Shown here in pieces: positions 4,982-8,426 of a stretch of 8,426 bases of DNA; position 1 is the stretch's first letter; each line of letters starts with the position of its first letter. Made by a program: the position numbers and the translations under genes. The notes under the pieces were generated by a model. That model was given only the letters and a program-made list of their open reading frames with translations. It did not search any database and had not been told where the DNA came from. Location of the stretch: positions 1-8,426 of the forward strand of contig JAJRVB010000136.1 in assembly GCA_024277515.1 (NCBI GenBank). Reading direction: 5' to 3'. This DNA is from Nitrospirota bacterium (GTDB lineage: Bacteria > Nitrospirota > Thermodesulfovibrionia > UBA6902).

Positions 4982-6531
4982 TAAAAGATCTCCGTTAAAT
5001 ATTTAGCTATCACGTTTTCATTGCCCGCAACCGCGGTCGCGTTCACCTGCTGTAACAAATGCTCAACTGACGCATGCATATAGTCAAGAAAAGCATTAGG
5101 ATATAAACCTATCCAGAAAACAAATACAAAGAGCGGGAGCAGGGTGATCACTTCCCTGAAGCCGAGGTCCCGCACAGGGTGGTGTCCCGATGCTTCATAG
5201 TCGGGATTCGCGTCCTGAAAGAATATCCTCTGATAAAGCCACAGCATGTACCCGGCGCCAAGTATAATACCCGTAGCAGCAAGCACACCGAAAATCATTT
5301 TGGCCTTGAACGCCGCAAAGATTATCAGAAATTCCCCGATAAACCCGTTCGTACCGGGAAGACCTATCGAGGCAAAGGTCAGAATGAGAAAAAATCCCGC
5401 GTACCAGGGCACCAGTTTTGCAAAACCGCCGTATTCCGCAATGACCCTGGTGTGGGTCCGTTCATAGATGATACCGATCATAAGGAACATCGCGCCCGTG
5501 ATAACGCCGTGGTTTATCATCTGGAGTATGCCTCCCTCTATCCCCTGTGTATTAAGGGCAAAAAGACCGAGCGTAACAAACCCCATGTGGCTAACGCTTG
5601 AATACGCGATCAGCCGTTTGAAATCCTTCTGGGCAAAGCAGATGAGCGCCCCGTAAATTATCGCGATAATCGAAAGGACCATTATCGGTCCGGAAAAATA
5701 TTGCGTTGCGTCCGGGAACATGGGCATCGAAAACCTGAGAAACCCGTATGCCCCCATCTTGATAAGCACGCCTGCAAGTATCACACTGCCCGCAGTCGGC
5801 GCCTCGGTATGCGCATCAGGCAGCCATGTGTGCACAGGGAACATGGGCACCTTGACCGCAAATGCCGCGAAGAATGCCAGGAAGAGCCAGCACTGAAGTG
5901 TAAACGGGTACTGGGCATTCGCAAGGGCAAGGATATCAAGCGTCTTGCCGCCGGCAAAATAAAGCACTACAATGCCGACGAGCATCAGTACGCTCCCGAT
6001 CAGTGTATAAAGAAAAAACTTGATTGCCGCGTACACCCTGTTCTTCCCTCCCCATACACCAATCAGTAAAAACATGGGGATCAGCATGGCCTCCCAGAAG
6101 ATGTAAAAAAGGAAGAAATCAAGGGCGACAAATACGCCCAGCATCCCCGCCTCCATCGTCAGGATGGCCATATGAAACTCCCTGACCTTGCCCTCGACCG
6201 ACTTCCAGGACACAAGCACACAGAGAATCGCGAGAATGGTCGTAAGAAAGAGAAACAGTATGCTGATGCCGTCAATTCCGATAAAATAATTTATCCCCCA
6301 CGACGGGATCCATTCGCTCCGTTCCACAAACTGCATCTTGTATGTTGTCTTGTCAAAATTTCCCAGAAGCGGGAATGACACAAACAGGGTCAGGATGGTA
6401 AAGAGAAGCGTTGTCCACCTGATAGCGCTCTCACTCCGGATAAAGAGGAGGAACACCGCGCCTATCACAGGTATAAACACCGTCCAGCTGAGTATTGAGT
6501 AGCCGAGCTGATTGTAAATGATGTCTTCCAT
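4981..6531 (-). CDS. nuoM: NADH-quinone oxidoreductase subunit M, 516 aa
   Basis: This is the middle antiporter-like proton-pumping subunit of the complex I membrane arm. Length and motifs are standard: Glu147 in FWEAMLIPMF (E. coli Glu144), Lys227 in FAVKVPMFPVHTWLPDAHTEAPT (E. coli Lys234), Lys258 in GVLIKMGAYG (E. coli Lys265), QKDFKRLIAYSSVSHMGF in the discontinuous helix, His341 in INHGVITGAMF, and Glu400 in GFIGEFL (E. coli Glu407). All charged residues of the half-channels are kept, so it should pump. The ATG at 6531 gives a hydrophobic first helix; only a weak GGAA lies before it. It follows nuoL by 54 bases in which I see no terminator or promoter, and overlaps nuoN by one base. Confidence 0.97.
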   Translation of the reverse strand: MEDIIYNQLGYSILSWTVFIPVIGAVFLLFIRSESAIRWTTLLFTILTLFVSFPLLGNFDKTTYKMQFVERSEWIPSWGINYFIGIDGISILFLFLTTILAILCVLVSWKSVEGKVREFHMAILTMEAGMLGVFVALDFFLFYIFWEAMLIPMFLLIGVWGGKNRVYAAIKFFLYTLIGSVLMLVGIVVLYFAGGKTLDILALANAQYPFTLQCWLFLAFFAAFAVKVPMFPVHTWLPDAHTEAPTAGSVILAGVLIKMGAYGFLRFSMPMFPDATQYFSGPIMVLSIIAIIYGALICFAQKDFKRLIAYSSVSHMGFVTLGLFALNTQGIEGGILQMINHGVITGAMFLMIGIIYERTHTRVIAEYGGFAKLVPWYAGFFLILTFASIGLPGTNGFIGEFLIIFAAFKAKMIFGVLAATGIILGAGYMLWLYQRIFFQDANPDYEASGHHPVRDLGFREVITLLPLFVFVFWIGLYPNAFLDYMHASVEHLLQQVNATAVAGNENVIAKYLTEIF

Positions 6532-6585
6532 ATTATATTCCGTTTTCCATTACGTGTTATCAGATATAATTTTGCTGTTCATTCC

Positions 6586-8426
6586 CTATTTCAGAAAAAT
6601 CCATACACCGACAATAAAGACCGCGCCTATCGCCATAACAAGGGCATAGTTCGAAAGAAGCCCTGTCTGAATCGTGCGCAGCCTCCTGCTGAACACATCA
6701 ACAAGGCCGGGCACGCCATTTACGACCCCCTCAATAATATACGTATCAAAGGCGAGGATTATCTTGTCCGATGCCTTCATCACCGGCTGAACAATCGTCT
6801 TGCTGTAAAGCTCATCAACATAATATTTATTTAACAAGAGCTGATATACAGGCTGGAACGCTGCGCCCAGTTTCTGCGGCAGTTCCGTTTTTTTCAGGTA
6901 CATGACGAACGCCACGGCCAGACCGGCCACAGCCACAAATATGGATGCCCCTATCACAAAGTACTCCTCCGCATGAGTGCCGTGCCCTTTGGCATGTCCA
7001 AGCACCGGGGCAAGGAACTCTCCAATCCTGTCACCATGCTCAAGGAAAATCGGGGGAATACCCACCCATCCCGCTGCTACCGCGCCAACCGCAAGAAACA
7101 TCAGGGGGACGGTAATGATCAGGGGAGATTCATGAATGTGGCTCTCCTGCTCCGGAGCCCCGCGGTAGGTGCCGTGAAACGTCAGGTATATGAGTCTCCA
7201 TGAATAGAATGCGGTCAGCAGCGCTGCGAGCGTACCCAGGAACCAGAGGAATTTGCCGAGGTCTCCGGCCTGAAAAGCGCGCCAGAGTATCTCGTCCTTG
7301 CTGAAAAACCCTGAAAATCCGGGGATGCCGGTAATGCTCAGGGTAGCCAGGACAAAGACCCAGTATGTGACCGGCATATACTTCTTCAGTCCGCCCATCT
7401 TCTGCATGTTCTGCTCATCATCATGTTTCGCATGATGCAGGGCATGGATCACACTGCCAGACCCGAGAAACAGCAATGCCTTGAAATACGCATGCGTATA
7501 GAGATGGAATATTCCGGCAGAGTAGGCGCCCACACCGAGGGCCAGGAACATATATCCGAGCTGGCTCACGGTGGAATATGCGATAACACGTTTTATATCG
7601 TTTTGTACAAGCGCTATGGTAGCGGCAAATATTGCCGTTACCCCGCCCACCACGGCAACCGTGTTCATCGCGACTTCAGACAGGTTAAACAGCGGATTGC
7701 ACCGGGCGACCATAAACACCCCGGCAGTGACCATTGTAGCGGCATGGATCAAAGCCGATACCGGAGTCGGGCCTTCCATAGCATCAGGGAGCCAGACATG
7801 AAGCGGCAGCTGGGCTGATTTACCGACCGCCCCGCAGAAAAGCAGGAGACATATGAGCGTGATAAGGTTTACGTCATAACCGAGCAGATTGATTGTCTGG
7901 CCCGCAATACTCCCCGCCTTGCCGAATACCTCCATAAATTCAAGGCTTCCGAATGTAAGAAAAATAAGTATCACACTCAGGCCGAAACCAAAGTCTCCGA
8001 ACCGGTTGACGATAAACGCCTTCTTCCCGGCATTCGAGGCGGACTTTTTGTTAAACCAGAAACCGATAAGAAAATAGGAGCAGAGACCCACGGCCTCCCA
8101 CCCGAAATACATGACCAGGAAATTATTGCCCATAACGAGTACAAGCATTGAAAACACAAACAGGCTCAGGTAGGCAAAGAACCGGTAGTAGCCGCCGTCA
8201 CCATGCATGTAGCCTACGGAATAAATAAAAATAAGAGTGCTGATTGAGGTAACAACGATAAGCATAATTGCCGACAACTGGTCAATAAGGAAGCCCACAG
8301 ACACATGAAAATCCACTGACACGATCCAGCTGTAAATGTTTATGTTTACGTCACGCCCGCCGACAACATCAAAGAAAGCGCTTATTGCAAGGAGAAATGA
8401 CCCGGCAACAGCAGGAATGGCTATAT
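6586..8426 (-). CDS. nuoL: NADH-quinone oxidoreductase subunit L, N-terminus outside window
   Basis: This is the distal antiporter-like subunit of complex I, with the long lateral helix that runs along the membrane arm. 612 codons are visible and the frame is open to the right edge; the GTG at 8322 is internal, since the sequence before it (DVNINIYSWIV) is typical NuoL. Counting from that Val: GWEAVGLCSY with Glu76 (E. coli Glu144), NRFGDFG with Asp110 (E. coli Asp178), AVGKSAQLPLHVWLPDAMEGPTPVSALIHAATM with Lys168 (E. coli Lys229) and His193, QNDIKRVIAYSTVSQLGYMFLALG, THAYFKALLF, and GFFSKDEI with Lys342 (E. coli Lys399). The C-terminal end (KYYVDELYSKTIV, then a final helix) matches the lateral-helix region. 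Probably only about 20-50 residues are missing. First gene in view of the nuoLMN segment; nuoK and others would lie beyond the right edge. Confidence 0.96.
   Translation of the reverse strand, partial: IAIPAVAGSFLLAISAFFDVVGGRDVNINIYSWIVSVDFHVSVGFLIDQLSAIMLIVVTSISTLIFIYSVGYMHGDGGYYRFFAYLSLFVFSMLVLVMGNNFLVMYFGWEAVGLCSYFLIGFWFNKKSASNAGKKAFIVNRFGDFGFGLSVILIFLTFGSLEFMEVFGKAGSIAGQTINLLGYDVNLITLICLLLFCGAVGKSAQLPLHVWLPDAMEGPTPVSALIHAATMVTAGVFMVARCNPLFNLSEVAMNTVAVVGGVTAIFAATIALVQNDIKRVIAYSTVSQLGYMFLALGVGAYSAGIFHLYTHAYFKALLFLGSGSVIHALHHAKHDDEQNMQKMGGLKKYMPVTYWVFVLATLSITGIPGFSGFFSKDEILWRAFQAGDLGKFLWFLGTLAALLTAFYSWRLIYLTFHGTYRGAPEQESHIHESPLIITVPLMFLAVGAVAAGWVGIPPIFLEHGDRIGEFLAPVLGHAKGHGTHAEEYFVIGASIFVAVAGLAVAFVMYLKKTELPQKLGAAFQPVYQLLLNKYYVDELYSKTIVQPVMKASDKIILAFDTYIIEGVVNGVPGLVDVFSRRLRTIQTGLLSNYALVMAIGAVFIVGVWIFLK

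Noticed and set aside
3515..8077. Many open frames on the + strand opposite the nuo genes
   Set aside because: They are antisense shadows of nuoN, nuoM and nuoL, with compositions unlike real proteins (His/Arg-rich) and no family motifs or ribosome sites that I could see.
6586..8322. nuoL starting at the GTG at 8322
   Set aside because: The same frame is open to the window edge and encodes typical NuoL sequence before that codon; the real start lies outside the window.

Overview
The window looks like the chromosome of a Gram-negative bacterium with a full-type respiratory complex I and sigma-54 regulation. NuoL/M/N, a feedback-type ArgB, an NtrC-type regulator and a sigma-54 promoter together resemble Nitrospirota or the former Deltaproteobacteria. 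That placement is an impression from protein style, not a tested assignment.

Layout. The left edge carries the 3' end of argB (+ strand, arginine biosynthesis). It overlaps tail to tail with a single-domain response regulator on the - strand. Upstream of that regulator is a near-perfect sigma-54 (-24/-12) promoter, preceded by two inverted repeats that could be activator sites. Next comes an accessory segment of about 2.2 kb, visibly richer in A+T than the nuo genes and full of broken genes. It holds the C-terminal stump of an NtrC-family sigma-54 activator, joined directly to an internal, frameshifted piece of an IS1634-like transposase. It also holds an apparently intact PIN-domain gene overlapping a 55-codon gene (a candidate toxin-antitoxin pair in toxin-first order), and the N-terminal stub of an integron-type tyrosine recombinase. 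This segment ends at the 3' end of a tRNA-Leu(GAG) gene, a classic integration site, so it reads as a decayed island.

The right half is the end of a complex I operon on the - strand: nuoL (5' end outside the window), nuoM and nuoN. These are the three antiporter-like proton-pumping membrane subunits, and the lysine and glutamate residues used for pumping are all visible. A palindromic repeat and the tRNA gene follow nuoN on the same strand.

How they work together. The nuo genes form one functional unit (the membrane arm of NADH:quinone oxidoreductase). The response regulator probably belongs to a sigma-54 circuit whose activator may once have been the truncated NtrC-like gene next door. The PIN pair is the most likely self-contained system in the window. 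I see no CRISPR array and no clearly unprecedented multi-gene system. The most useful unlisted items are the hidden 55-codon gene, the sigma-54 promoter and the reconstructed transposase/NtrC junction.
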